Positions 51,749 to 60,106 of a DNA stretch of 64,000 nucleotides are shown in pieces. Under the pieces are notes generated by a model. The model worked only from the letters and a program-made list of their open reading frames with translations. It did not search any database and was not told the DNA's origin. The DNA is from JAITMY01 sp031553765 (lineage in GTDB: Bacteria > Bacteroidota > Bacteroidia > Bacteroidales > UBA932). Location: positions 314,798 through 378,797 of the forward strand of contig JAVBKY010000006.1 of assembly GCA_031553765.1 (NCBI GenBank). Reading direction: 5' to 3'. Numbering within the stretch: the first letter of the stretch is position 1; each line of letters starts with the position of its first letter. A program made the position numbers and the translations under genes.

Positions 51749-53259
51749 TTGAACTACGCAATAACGATGCAGCTGTTCCATTAGACAATATTCCGCTGCT
51801 GGATTACAACTACTTTTCGGAGTTGATAATTAGCCTTATGCACAATGAGGCCAAGCACTGCGTTAGCTACTTTGCACTTCCACAAAAGGATGGATGGTTG
51901 TGCATATGCTGCATTGCCGACGACGAAACCGAGAAGATTTTAGCACTTTCCCACAAGGTAAAAAAATCACGTCAAAAGCCACTCAGTTCGCTCACCGCAA
52001 AGCATGCAGCCTTCTGCAATTTCGAGCGCGAGATGCACGAAACCTACGGCATTGATTTTGCCGATCACCCCTGGCTAAAACCTTTACGATTTCCACACGA
52101 CGCAGTAAACAAAAGTAGTAGTTTTGAGCGCTACCCATTTTATGAAATAGAAGGCGAAGAAGTACATGAAGTAGGCGTAGGTCCTATTCACGCAGGAATT
52201 ATTGAACCCGGTTACTTTCGCTTTTGCTGCAACGGCGAGCAGGTATTGCATGTGGAAAATGCTATGGGCTTTCAGCACCGCGGGATAGAAAAGCTCATGC
52301 TCACCAAAAATCACCCGCTACAACAGTGTACCCTTGCCGAAAGCATTGCAGGCGACAATCCGGTGGGACATGCCTTGGCACATGTTATGCTTACCGAAAG
52401 CCTTTCGGGTTTCGAAGCCTCGGAACGCCTACAGCTGGAGCGCGTAGTTGCGCTTGAAATGGAGCGTATCGCCATGCACATAGCCGACACCTCGGCGCTG
52501 TGCGGCGACATAGCCTACCAGCTGGGAAAAGTTACCTGCGAGGCACTACGAACGCTCGTTATTAATGCTATGCAATCGTGGTGCGGCAACCGCTTCGGTA
52601 AGGGACTCATTCGTCCGCAAGGTTCGCACTACCCTGCTTACCACGAAACCATCAACTCTATAACCAACGCGCTGCTGAGGGTGCAGCACCGCTACAAGGA
52701 CGTTACCGACCGTGTATTTACATTGCCCGGCGCTTTATCGCGTTTTGAAACCATAGGTACACTTTCGCGTAAGCAAGCATTGGAGCTGGGTATGATAGGA
52801 ATTACAGCGCGTGCCAGCGGCGTGCGTCGCGACATACGTTCTACGCATGCCTTTATGGGCTACAAAAAGCACGTATTTTCACCCGCTACGCTCGAAAACG
52901 GCGACATTAGCGCGCGCCTTATGCTACGTAAAGTAGAAGTAGATCAATCCATCAACCTCATTATAGGGTTGCTCGAAAAAGTAGCGGGCATATCCATGCT
53001 GCTACCCGAAGATAAGCCCAACTACGAGGCGCAGCTACAGCCTTCATCCATTGCCATATCGCTGGTGGAAGGTTGGCGCGGCGAAATTTGCCACGTAGGT
53101 ATTACCAATGAGGATGGCGCTCTTGTGCACTATAAAATTACCGATCCCTCGCTGCACAACTGGATGGGGCTGATGCTCTCCATGCGCGGACAACAGATTT
53201 CGGACTTCCCCATTTGCAACAAAAGTTTTAATTTATCATACTGCGGACACGATTTATAA
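51745..53259 (+). CDS. HycE/NuoCD-like subunit lacking the nickel-iron ligands
   Basis: The 504-residue protein joins a NuoC-like domain (about 1-130) to a NuoD/hydrogenase large-subunit domain with GVGPIHAGIIEPGYFRF, NAMGFQHRGIEKLM and GALSRFETIGTLSRKQALEL. In [NiFe] hydrogenases the L1 motif is RxCGxCxxxH; here the site reads AESIAGDNPVGH (198-209), with Ala and Asn in place of both cysteines. The C-terminal L2 motif DPCxxC is NLSYCG, again without the pair. No hydrogenase activity is therefore possible. Related proteins occur in complex-I-like (Ehr-type) assemblies, but no membrane antiporter-like subunits are in this window. Coupling to batE suggests a role with the Bat proteins. Confidence 0.8.
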   Translation: MIELRNNDAAVPLDNIPLLDYNYFSELIISLMHNEAKHCVSYFALPQKDGWLCICCIADDETEKILALSHKVKKSRQKPLSSLTAKHAAFCNFEREMHETYGIDFADHPWLKPLRFPHDAVNKSSSFERYPFYEIEGEEVHEVGVGPIHAGIIEPGYFRFCCNGEQVLHVENAMGFQHRGIEKLMLTKNHPLQQCTLAESIAGDNPVGHALAHVMLTESLSGFEASERLQLERVVALEMERIAMHIADTSALCGDIAYQLGKVTCEALRTLVINAMQSWCGNRFGKGLIRPQGSHYPAYHETINSITNALLRVQHRYKDVTDRVFTLPGALSRFETIGTLSRKQALELGMIGITARASGVRRDIRSTHAFMGYKKHVFSPATLENGDISARLMLRKVEVDQSINLIIGLLEKVAGISMLLPEDKPNYEAQLQPSSIAISLVEGWRGEICHVGITNEDGALVHYKITDPSLHNWMGLMLSMRGQQISDFPICNKSFNLSYCGHDL

Positions 53260-53298
53260 TAATTGAGAATTGAGAGTGGAGAATTGAAAATGTAACCC

Positions 53299-53342
53299 CG
53301 TGGGTTGTCATCCTGAGCCTATCGAAGGAGTGCGGCGGAGGT
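53299..53342. repeat. TTCGACAGGCTCAG element, single arm
   Basis: CGTGGGTTGTCATCCTGAGC followed by CTATCGAAGGAGTGCGGCGG belongs to the family at 12972 and 48083, with one change in the core (TATCG). A short stretch of TTCAACAG repeats follows, up to the next ATG at 53391. Confidence 0.75.
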
Positions 53343-53390
53343 TGACAGATTCAATTCAACAGCTCAACGATTCAACAGTTCAACATATTA

Positions 53391-54158
53391 ATGAATCTTT
53401 TAGAACTAAAAATACTCAGTGCTCACGGTCGGCAGGTAATCCCCAACGTGGAGAAGGTGGTGCTTCAACCACCCTATGGCGGGCGACCGGAAATTGACAG
53501 CAGTATTACCACTGAGAACTTGTTGGCTGCCGAGAAAATTTGTCCGACCAAAGCCATAAATGCAAGGTTAGAGTTGCTGCATCTAGGAAAGTGTACCTTT
53601 TGTAGAGAGTGTGAATTTATCACCCAAGGCAAAATCCACTTTACCAACGACCACAAAACTGCCACCAACAACGTCGACCGTCTTATTATAAAAAAAGGAG
53701 AGCGAGATGCTATCCGCCTTGACCCTTCTAAGGTGCGTCGTGAAATTCGCAGCTACTTTGGTCGCGCGCTCAAGTTGCGCCAGGTTTGCGCAGGGGGCGA
53801 CGGTAGCAGCGAGCTGGAGCTCAACGCCGCCACCAACGTCAACTTCGACATGGGGCGCTTTGGTATTGACTTTGTGGCCTCACCACGCCACGCCGACGGG
53901 CTTGTAATTACAGGTCCCATTACAAAAAACATGGAGGAGGCGCTGGAAATTTGCTATAACGCCATGGCCGAACCCAAGCTGATTATTCTTGCCGGGACCG
54001 ATGCTATCAGCGGCGGCATATTCGCCGGTACACCCGCTATAAATCGTTCTTTTTTAGAAAAGTACAGAGTTGACCTTTATGTTCCCGGGAATCCTGTGCA
54101 TCCGCTTACGCTTATAAACGGCATACTGCATTTGTTGGGAAAGAATAAGGAGAAGTAA
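53391..54158 (+). CDS. HycG/NuoB-like subunit lacking the N2 cluster cysteines
   Basis: The 255-residue protein has an N-terminal ferredoxin-like region and a NuoB-like domain. The first region keeps Cys51 (ICPTKAI) and Cys68, 71 and 74 (CTFCREC), enough for one [4Fe-4S] cluster. The NuoB part is recognised by RFGIDFVASPRHADGLVITG followed by PITKNM. Its usual ligands are all changed: the CxxC position reads GGDGSSELE (Asp137, Ser140), GDCAIDGG is GTDAISGG (Asp204), and PGCPP is PGNPV (Asn234). The proximal cluster is therefore absent. With the preceding gene it forms a metal-poor complex-I-like pair. Confidence 0.8.
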   Translation: MNLLELKILSAHGRQVIPNVEKVVLQPPYGGRPEIDSSITTENLLAAEKICPTKAINARLELLHLGKCTFCRECEFITQGKIHFTNDHKTATNNVDRLIIKKGERDAIRLDPSKVRREIRSYFGRALKLRQVCAGGDGSSELELNAATNVNFDMGRFGIDFVASPRHADGLVITGPITKNMEEALEICYNAMAEPKLIILAGTDAISGGIFAGTPAINRSFLEKYRVDLYVPGNPVHPLTLINGILHLLGKNKEK

Positions 54159-54180
54159 GACTCTTCTCTTTGCCAAATAC

Positions 54181-54219
54181 AAACCGCGCTCCAGGCAAAC
54201 CGGAGCGCGGTTTTGTTTT
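54181..54219 (+). terminator. Rho-independent terminator of the Bat/Hyc-like operon
   Basis: AAACCGCGCTCC and GGAGCGCGGTTT form a perfect 12-base stem over a 9-base loop, followed by TGTTTT. It lies 22 bases after the HycG-like stop. Confidence 0.9.
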
Positions 54220-54250
54220 CAATACTTCGGAAAGTGCATCTCAAAATTTA

Positions 54251-54258
54251 TATCTTTG
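54251..54258 (+). promoter_or_regulatory. -7 promoter box of the isochorismatase-like gene
   Basis: TATCTTTG matches TAnnTTTG and lies 127 bases before the ATG at 54386, implying a long leader. Confidence 0.45.
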
Positions 54259-54385
54259 TTTTTCTGCCTTGGCAAACTCGAATTACAAATTCTCTAGCGT
54301 TCCAAGCGTCATTTGTGATGCTACTCAACAATTAAACGTAAAACAAAATATACACCGTCCGACAAGGGCACAAAAAAGTAAGAAA

Positions 54386-54871
54386 ATGAAAAAAGCATTA
54401 GTAGTAATAGATATCCAGAATGATATCACAAAGAATTACAAGGAAATAATTGGCAATATAAATAAGGTCATAGATTGGGCTGTTTGCAATAATATTCATG
54501 TAGTTTATATAAGGCACGAAAATTTATCAGACGGCACAAGGACGTTTAAGCCCAATACACTTGGGGCTGAATTAGTCCCGGATATGAAAACAGTATCAAA
54601 AAATATTTTTACAAAATACAGGGGAAACGCATTAACTAGTGAGGAGTTCGCGGAATTTATTAATAAAAACGGAATAGATGAATTCTATGTAGCAGGAGCA
54701 GATGCAATTGCCTGTATCAAATCAACCTGCTATAACATGGCTAAGGAAAATTATAAGGTTAACGTCTTATCCGACTGCATTACGAGCTCTGATAAAAGGA
54801 AAATTGACGAAATGCTTCGCTACTACGAAAGTAAAGGCTGTAAGCTAATTACTTTGAATGACCTTGTATGA
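54386..54871 (+). CDS. Isochorismatase-family cysteine hydrolase
   Basis: The 161-residue protein starts MKKALVVIDIQNDITKN, where the Asp of DIQND is the first catalytic residue. FTKYRGNALTS provides the catalytic lysine, and VAGADAIACIKSTCYNMAKE provides the nucleophilic cysteine. The substrate is unknown; members hydrolyse N-carbamoyl compounds, nicotinamide or isochorismate. The frame is open far upstream, but an ATG after the terminator and promoter box fits the family start. It overlaps the next gene by 4 bases (ATGA). Confidence 0.85.
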   Translation: MKKALVVIDIQNDITKNYKEIIGNINKVIDWAVCNNIHVVYIRHENLSDGTRTFKPNTLGAELVPDMKTVSKNIFTKYRGNALTSEEFAEFINKNGIDEFYVAGADAIACIKSTCYNMAKENYKVNVLSDCITSSDKRKIDEMLRYYESKGCKLITLNDLV

Positions 54872-55437
54872 CAACAGAGGATAAAATAAAGTATTTTGAA
54901 AACAGGGAAGATTGGCGAGAATGGCTGGCTGACAACTTTGATATCGCCAATGAAATTTGGTTTGTATTTCCCCTAAAATCTTCGGGCAAAAAAAGTATTG
55001 CGTACAACGATGCTGTTGAAGAAGCCCTTTGTTTTGGGTGGATAGATAGTACAATAAAACCACTTGACAAAGAACATAGAATTCAGCATTTCACACCCAG
55101 AAACCCCAAAAGCACTTATTCGCAAGCCAACAAAGAAAGACTTAAATGGCTATTGGAAAATAAAATGATATATCCTAAGTTTGAGGATACAATACGGAGT
55201 ATTTTGTCTGATCCCTTTATTTTTCCAGATGACATAATCGACAGATTGAAAGAGGATAAAATAGCATGGAAAAGCTACCAACATTTCTCCGACGCCTATA
55301 AACGTATCCGAATTGCATACATTGAAGTCGCAAGAAAACGACCGGAAGAATTTAAAAAGCGATTAAACCACTTTATCAATAAAACGAAAGAGAATAAAAT
55401 AATAACAGGATTTGGTGGAATTGAAAAATACTATTAA
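54868..55437 (+). CDS. YdeI/OmpD-associated family protein
   Basis: The 189-residue protein has the family segments FENREDWREWLADNFD, SIAYNDAVEEALCFGWIDS, HFTPRNPKSTYSQANKERLK and the C-terminal EEFKKRLNHFINKTKENK. YdeI-like proteins are small cytoplasmic proteins sometimes linked to bacteriocin or envelope stress resistance; a mechanism is not known. It overlaps the isochorismatase-like gene by 4 bases, so the two are coupled. Base composition is AT-rich compared with the Bat operon. Confidence 0.85.
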   Translation: MTTEDKIKYFENREDWREWLADNFDIANEIWFVFPLKSSGKKSIAYNDAVEEALCFGWIDSTIKPLDKEHRIQHFTPRNPKSTYSQANKERLKWLLENKMIYPKFEDTIRSILSDPFIFPDDIIDRLKEDKIAWKSYQHFSDAYKRIRIAYIEVARKRPEEFKKRLNHFINKTKENKIITGFGGIEKYY

Positions 55438-55464
55438 TTCAACTAAAAAACCAACGCCTAACTT

Positions 55465-55923
55465 ATGGAAAATAAAGAACAAATTTGTCAGAGCTGCGGA
55501 ATGCCCATCACCGCGGATAAGCAAAAAGGCACGAATGCAGACGGTAGCCTGTCCAATGAGTACTGTTCATACTGCTACAAAAAAGGAGAATTTACGAATA
55601 CTATTACTCTTGATGAGCAGGTTGAAATGGGCTTAAACTACTATCCTCCTTACAAGAAAGCCCAAACGCAAGAGGAAAAGGATGCGATAAAAAACAAACA
55701 AAGGATTTTTTATCGACCCTTAATAGGTGGAAAACTTAAATTAATTTGGAAATTGAAACTTAGAATCCGGACTTACCCTCTCTTAAGAAGTTCCTTTGCA
55801 TTCTTTATAGCAGCATCGGTAAGGGTTTGTCCGCTGAGCATTTTAGCCACAGCGGTAACGCGCTCTGCATCGGATAGTTGCTTAATGCGGGTTGCTGTAC
55901 CCGATGGGGTTTCTTCCTTGTAA
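55465..55923 (+). CDS. Zinc-ribbon protein with abnormal C-terminal read-through
   Basis: The first 60 residues match the small zinc-ribbon family: CQSCGMPITADKQKGTNADG then YCSYCYKKGEFTNTITLDE, with two CxxC knuckles. Family members normally end soon after an LKRWK-like motif at about 85-100 residues. Here LKLIWKLKLRIR occurs at the expected place but no stop follows. The frame then runs about 150 bases into the antisense strand of recN, giving an unnatural tail (SSFAFFIAASVRVCPLS). A lost stop or a frameshift near 55740-55765 is likely. Confidence 0.6.
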   Translation: MENKEQICQSCGMPITADKQKGTNADGSLSNEYCSYCYKKGEFTNTITLDEQVEMGLNYYPPYKKAQTQEEKDAIKNKQRIFYRPLIGGKLKLIWKLKLRIRTYPLLRSSFAFFIAASVRVCPLSILATAVTRSASDSCLMRVAVPDGVSSL

Positions 55924-57431
55924 ACAAAAAAGTGCGTTTGCCCCTTGCTGGCAATTTGCGGTAGGTGGGTAATATTGATGACCTGAATAGATTTTCCCAA
56001 ATCACTTATAATTTCGCCCATGCAGTCGGCCACTTCGCCCGACACGCCGGTATCTATTTCATCAAAAATAATCGTCGGAAGGTTGCCTGTCCACGCCACC
56101 AGCGATTTGAGGCTGAGCATAAGACGCGATATTTCACCACCTGAAGCCACGCGAGCAATATCCTGTGGCGCTACGCCCTTATTTGCCGAGAAAAGGAACT
56201 GAATATCATCCTTTCCCGTAATCGATAGCGCGGGTAATTCCTCACGCTGAACCACAAATGCAGCATTGGGAATACCCAACTCCTTTAGCATTTTTACCAC
56301 GTGCGATTCAATAGAAGGAAATACTTTGCTGCGCGTGTGGCTTAGCTGGTCGGCCTGCTTTTCGGCTTCGGCTTTAAGCGTAGTGCACTGCTCACGCAGC
56401 TGCTCCAGCTGCTCGTCAAGGTTATCTATCAAGCCAACTTTTTGCCCCAGCTGCTCCTGCACCTGTAACAATTCTTCTATGGTATTTATCTTGTGCTTTT
56501 TTTGCAAGGTGTAAATTAAGTCAAGTCGCTCACTCACCTCCAATAAGCGCTGTGGGTTAACCTCTGTGCCTTCGGCAATATTCTCTACCTCGGTTGCCAC
56601 ATCGCGCACCTCAATAAGGCTGCTGCGCAAGCGGTCGGCCAACGGTTCGGCCTTGGTAAATACATTTCCTATTTTTTCGAGCGTTACCTCAGCCTCACGA
56701 AGTAGCTTATTTACCCCCCCCTCGTCACTTTGAAGCATATCAGCCACACGGGTAAACGTCAACTTTATTTCTTCAGCATGCGTGAGCTGCTGCTGCTCAT
56801 TTTCCAAGTCAGCCTGCTCACCCTCTTGTAGCTTGGCAGCCTCCAACTCCTTGTACTGATGCGTAAGATAATCTAAGTCGCCACGCGACATGCGCGCTTG
56901 CTCCTCCAGCTCCGTCAGCTGCTGCTCCGCCTTTCTTAGCTGAGTAAAAGTGGCAACGTAGCCATCACGCAATGTTTTATTTTCAGCCAAAGAATCTACT
57001 ACACGCAGCTGAAAGGCAGCGTTTTGCAGTAGTAAATTCTGATGCTGCGAGTGGATATCGATTAACTTCTCCCCAAAATCTTTGAGAACAGAAAGTGTTA
57101 CAGGCTGGTCGTTGATAAAAGCGCGCGATTTACCGTTAGGGCTAATTACGCGACGAATGGTAGTAATATTGCTAAAGTCAATATCGTTTTCAGCAAATAG
57201 CTGTTCAAGATCGTAGTTGGTAACCACAAACATGCCCTCCACCACGCAACTCCGCTCCTTATCCTTGAGTACAGCGGTATCAGCACGCTGCCCAACAAGC
57301 AACCCCAAAGCGCCAAGCAGAATGGATTTTCCGGCACCCGTTTCACCTGTTACAATACTAAGCCCATGCTTGAAGTTAATCTCTAACCTATCAATCAGGG
57401 CATAGTTCTCTATCAATAACGATTGTAGCAT
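55773..57431 (-). CDS. recN: DNA repair protein RecN
   Basis: This is the 552-residue SMC-like ATPase of double-strand break repair. Walker A is VTGETGAGKSILLGALG near the N-terminus. A long coiled coil lies at about residues 150-370, and the C-terminal lobe has the ABC signature VASGGEISRLMLSLK and Walker B TIIFDEIDTGVSG. The final segment GKSIQVINITHLPQIASKGQ carries the H-loop. Its 3' end overlaps the zinc-ribbon frame. It begins the conserved Bacteroidota run recN - DUF4835 - coaBC - rpoZ - bamD, read here from high to low coordinates. Confidence 0.95.
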   Translation of the reverse strand: MLQSLLIENYALIDRLEINFKHGLSIVTGETGAGKSILLGALGLLVGQRADTAVLKDKERSCVVEGMFVVTNYDLEQLFAENDIDFSNITTIRRVISPNGKSRAFINDQPVTLSVLKDFGEKLIDIHSQHQNLLLQNAAFQLRVVDSLAENKTLRDGYVATFTQLRKAEQQLTELEEQARMSRGDLDYLTHQYKELEAAKLQEGEQADLENEQQQLTHAEEIKLTFTRVADMLQSDEGGVNKLLREAEVTLEKIGNVFTKAEPLADRLRSSLIEVRDVATEVENIAEGTEVNPQRLLEVSERLDLIYTLQKKHKINTIEELLQVQEQLGQKVGLIDNLDEQLEQLREQCTTLKAEAEKQADQLSHTRSKVFPSIESHVVKMLKELGIPNAAFVVQREELPALSITGKDDIQFLFSANKGVAPQDIARVASGGEISRLMLSLKSLVAWTGNLPTIIFDEIDTGVSGEVADCMGEIISDLGKSIQVINITHLPQIASKGQTHFFVYKEETPSGTATRIKQLSDAERVTAVAKMLSGQTLTDAAIKNAKELLKRG

Positions 57432-57432
57432 G

Positions 57433-58341
57433 CTACTTCAACTTCTTGTACTTCGGTTCGTTGGTATTGTTTATCTCCATCAAAATCTTGTAAGCATTTT
57501 CCTTTTCAACCGGTCCCGCCTCAGAGAATATATTCGCAATTTCATCGGCTTTAGTATCGAAGAAAATGATGTAGTAGAACATTGTGTTATCAGGCTTCTC
57601 CTTATATAAGGCCTGCATATCCTGCAAGGCCTGCAAAACTTGCACGCGCCCATCGGCAGGTTTCTCGCTCATAATATCCAAACCCAAGCGATGGTAGCGA
57701 TAGTAAGCCATGCGCTCACGAGAATATTTGGTGCTCAAAATATTTTCCACTAACCAGTAGCGATTGCGACGATTAACGCCGGAAGTAGAACCCCATCCGG
57801 GCTTACTCTCGGACTGCGCATTTTGCGCTACGCGCTCTGCCTTACGAAACCACTCGGTACCACCGCGTGGAGCAAATGTATCGTAATCCATACCGATTAC
57901 CACAAACGACCAATAGGCCAGCACTGATGTAAGATTTGACAAGTGCGTATTCTCGCTGTAATCCAGCACCTCATTGGGTGTATAGGAAAATTCAAAATCG
58001 TTATCAATAGTATTAAGCGTTGGACTGTTGTAAGTGGTATTGAACACCGGGCGCTGCGCCTGCACCTGCAGCGTACCCTTAAATTCGGTTTCATTGGCCT
58101 GCTCGTTAAGCGTAATAATAAAATTACATTCTATACGCTCAAATGTTTCGTACAGATGGTTAGTCCATGCACGATTATTTAGAAAGCTGGCAATATCTGT
58201 TTTCATTTGTTGAAACAGCTCCTTATTGGTACTTTGTATTTTTTGCGTGTTGATAGTAACGTTACAATGCAGCTGCGCCTGTGCCACCTGCGTAAGCAGC
58301 ATAACACAAAACAGGATTCCTATATATTTACCAGTTACCAT
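57433..58341 (-). CDS. DUF4835 secreted protein
   Basis: The 302-residue protein has a signal peptide (YIGILFCVMLLTQVAQAQ) and the family segments LHCNVTINTQKIQSTNKELF, PVFNTTYNSPTLNTIDNDFE and a conserved YSFVVIGMDYDTFAPRGG-like stretch (SFVVIGMDYDTFAPRGGTEW). The function is unknown; some annotation pipelines link DUF4835 to type IX secretion (PorD), which I cannot confirm here. It stops 1 base before the recN start and lies downstream of coaBC, the usual order in Bacteroidota. Confidence 0.85.
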   Translation of the reverse strand: MVTGKYIGILFCVMLLTQVAQAQLHCNVTINTQKIQSTNKELFQQMKTDIASFLNNRAWTNHLYETFERIECNFIITLNEQANETEFKGTLQVQAQRPVFNTTYNSPTLNTIDNDFEFSYTPNEVLDYSENTHLSNLTSVLAYWSFVVIGMDYDTFAPRGGTEWFRKAERVAQNAQSESKPGWGSTSGVNRRNRYWLVENILSTKYSRERMAYYRYHRLGLDIMSEKPADGRVQVLQALQDMQALYKEKPDNTMFYYIIFFDTKADEIANIFSEAGPVEKENAYKILMEINNTNEPKYKKLK

Positions 58342-58382
58342 TTACCAGTTACCATTTTTATTCCACACCCACAAAGCCTACC

Positions 58383-59585
58383 CTAATTCTTAATAATCTC
58401 TACTATCCTATTCACAATATCTGCCGCCACTTCAACTTTAGATTTTAGATCGTATAGCATTTTTTTTCCTTCACGATCAATAATACAAATTTTGTTAGTA
58501 TCAACGTTGAAACCGGCACCGGCGTCGTTCATGGAGTTGAGCACAATAAAGTCAAGGTTCTTCTCCTTCAATTTTTTTGCAGCATTGGCTTGCTCATTAG
58601 CTGCTTCAAGCGCAAAGCCCACCAGCAGCTGACTATTTTTCTTCATCTTTCCCAGCTGCGCGGCAATATCCTTTGTTGAAGTCAGCTGCAGCGTCAACTC
58701 TGCACCCTCACGCTTCAACTTTCCCTCCAGCTGCTTATCAGGAGTAAAGTCAGCAACTGCAGCAGCCATTACAGCACCATCAACATTGGCAAAAGCATTT
58801 ACAGCAGCATTGTACATTTCCTTTGCCGAAGTCACTTTTTCAACTTTAATATTGGGATGCTTGGTAGTAATGCTCACCGGGCCTGAAACCAATGTTACTT
58901 GTGCACCACGTTTAGCCAGCTCTTCGGCAATAGCATAACCCATCTTACCTGATGAATAGTTTCCTATAAAACGTACTGCATCTATATTTTCGTAGGTGGG
59001 TCCGGCAGTAACCAAAAATCGTTTACCGCTCAGCAGCTTTTTTTTTTCAAAAAATAGCTGCAACTGCTCCACAATCTGCTCCGGCTCCTCCATACGACCT
59101 TTACCCTGCAAACCGCTGGCCAATTCTCCGCTGGCAGGCTCAATGATCAACACGCCACGCGAGCGCAGCGTTTCCATGTTTTGCTGTTGTGCCGTATGCG
59201 CGTACATGTCCAAATCCATAGCAGGCGCCACAGCCACCGGACACTTAGCCGACATATAGGTTGTAAGTAACAGATTATCGGCTATGCCACACGCCATTTT
59301 ACCAATGGTATTAGCCGAGGCTGGAGCTATAAGATACAAATCCGCCCATAATCCCAACTTCACATGGCTGTTCCACTCTCCGTTTTCGGGGTTAAAGAAC
59401 TCCACTAGCACAGGATTTTTTGACAACGTGGCCATCGTGAGAGAGGTGATAAATTGCTTTGCGGCATCGGTCATAATAACCTTTACATCAGCACCCTCCT
59501 TCACCAGTAAGCGAAGTAAAGCAGCGGCTTTGTAAGCAGCAATGCTTCCCGTTACACCCAATATTATTTTTTTTCCTTTTAGCAT
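58383..59585 (-). CDS. coaBC: Bifunctional phosphopantothenoylcysteine decarboxylase / phosphopantothenate-cysteine ligase
   Basis: CoaBC makes 4'-phosphopantetheine precursors for coenzyme A. The N-terminal flavoprotein (CoaC) part has ILGVTGSIAAYKAA, SANTIGKMACGIADNLL and AKCPVAVAPAMDLDMY with the active-site residues. The CoaB part has VTAGPTYENIDAVRFIGNYS then SGKMG, and VAAVADFTPD. The 400-residue length is standard. The start at 59585 (MLKGKKIILG) is preferred over one ten codons upstream. Confidence 0.95.
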   Translation of the reverse strand: MLKGKKIILGVTGSIAAYKAAALLRLLVKEGADVKVIMTDAAKQFITSLTMATLSKNPVLVEFFNPENGEWNSHVKLGLWADLYLIAPASANTIGKMACGIADNLLLTTYMSAKCPVAVAPAMDLDMYAHTAQQQNMETLRSRGVLIIEPASGELASGLQGKGRMEEPEQIVEQLQLFFEKKKLLSGKRFLVTAGPTYENIDAVRFIGNYSSGKMGYAIAEELAKRGAQVTLVSGPVSITTKHPNIKVEKVTSAKEMYNAAVNAFANVDGAVMAAAVADFTPDKQLEGKLKREGAELTLQLTSTKDIAAQLGKMKKNSQLLVGFALEAANEQANAAKKLKEKNLDFIVLNSMNDAGAGFNVDTNKICIIDREGKKMLYDLKSKVEVAADIVNRIVEIIKN

Positions 59586-59661
59586 GGCAAGTAACAACGA
59601 AAGCAGCAATACCATTTTTTGGCGCTGCTGCTTTTATCAAATCAAAAATAATTTACCCGAA

Positions 59662-59991
59662 CTACTTCGTAGCGTCGGGGCCGGTCATACGGAAATGCAA
59701 CTTGTGCTCCAAAAACTCTTGCGTAGCAATGAGGCTGGGCTTTGGCAACTTCTCGTAAAAGCGAGAGATCTCAATTTGCTCCTTGTTCTCAAACACCTCT
59801 TCAAGAGTGTCAGAGTAGCTCGAAAACTCCTCCAACTTGCGGTTGAGTTCCTGCTTCATCTCCACCGAAATTTGATTAGCGCGCTTTGAAATAATAGCAA
59901 GTGACTCATACATGTTGTTGGTACCATCGTCAAACTTGCTCATGTCACGCGTCACAGTGTTAATCGGCGCATTGGTTTTCTTAAAATCCAT
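59662..59991 (-). CDS. rpoZ: DNA-directed RNA polymerase omega subunit
   Basis: The 109-residue protein is the Bacteroidota-type omega: it contains NNMYESLAIISKRANQIS, matching the yEAvvviakRArqi core of RpoZ, then a helical tail. Omega assists assembly of the beta-prime subunit. It lies between bamD and coaBC, as is usual in this phylum. Between rpoZ and coaBC a weak AAAGCAGCA/TGCTGCTTT inverted repeat (59600-59634) is present without a T run. Confidence 0.88.
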   Translation of the reverse strand: MDFKKTNAPINTVTRDMSKFDDGTNNMYESLAIISKRANQISVEMKQELNRKLEEFSSYSDTLEEVFENKEQIEISRFYEKLPKPSLIATQEFLEHKLHFRMTGPDATK

Positions 59992-60023
59992 GGTTACTAT
60001 TTATGGTTTATTAGTTGCGAATT

Positions 60024-60102
60024 AAGAGATAAAGGCTTTGCGATAAATTGCGTTTAGCACGATAAAATAACAAACTTCTTTTTATCTCCTTATCCTTTTT
60101 TC
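60024..60102. repeat. GATAAA/TTTATC repeat element, copy 2
   Basis: AAGAGATAAAGGCTTTGCGA, TAAATTGCGTTTAGCACGAT and then TTTTATCTCCTTATCCTTTT repeat the motifs of 50842-50987 (GATAAA, GCTTYGCG, GYACGATAAA, TTTATCYCCTTATC). It lies between bamD and rpoZ. Confidence 0.55.
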
Positions 60103-60106
60103 TATT

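Noticed and set aside
59600..59634. Inverted repeat AAAGCAGCA/TGCTGCTTT between rpoZ and coaBC as a terminator
   Set aside because: No T run on either strand, a 17-base loop, and it lies next to the coaBC start within a conserved operon; more likely incidental.
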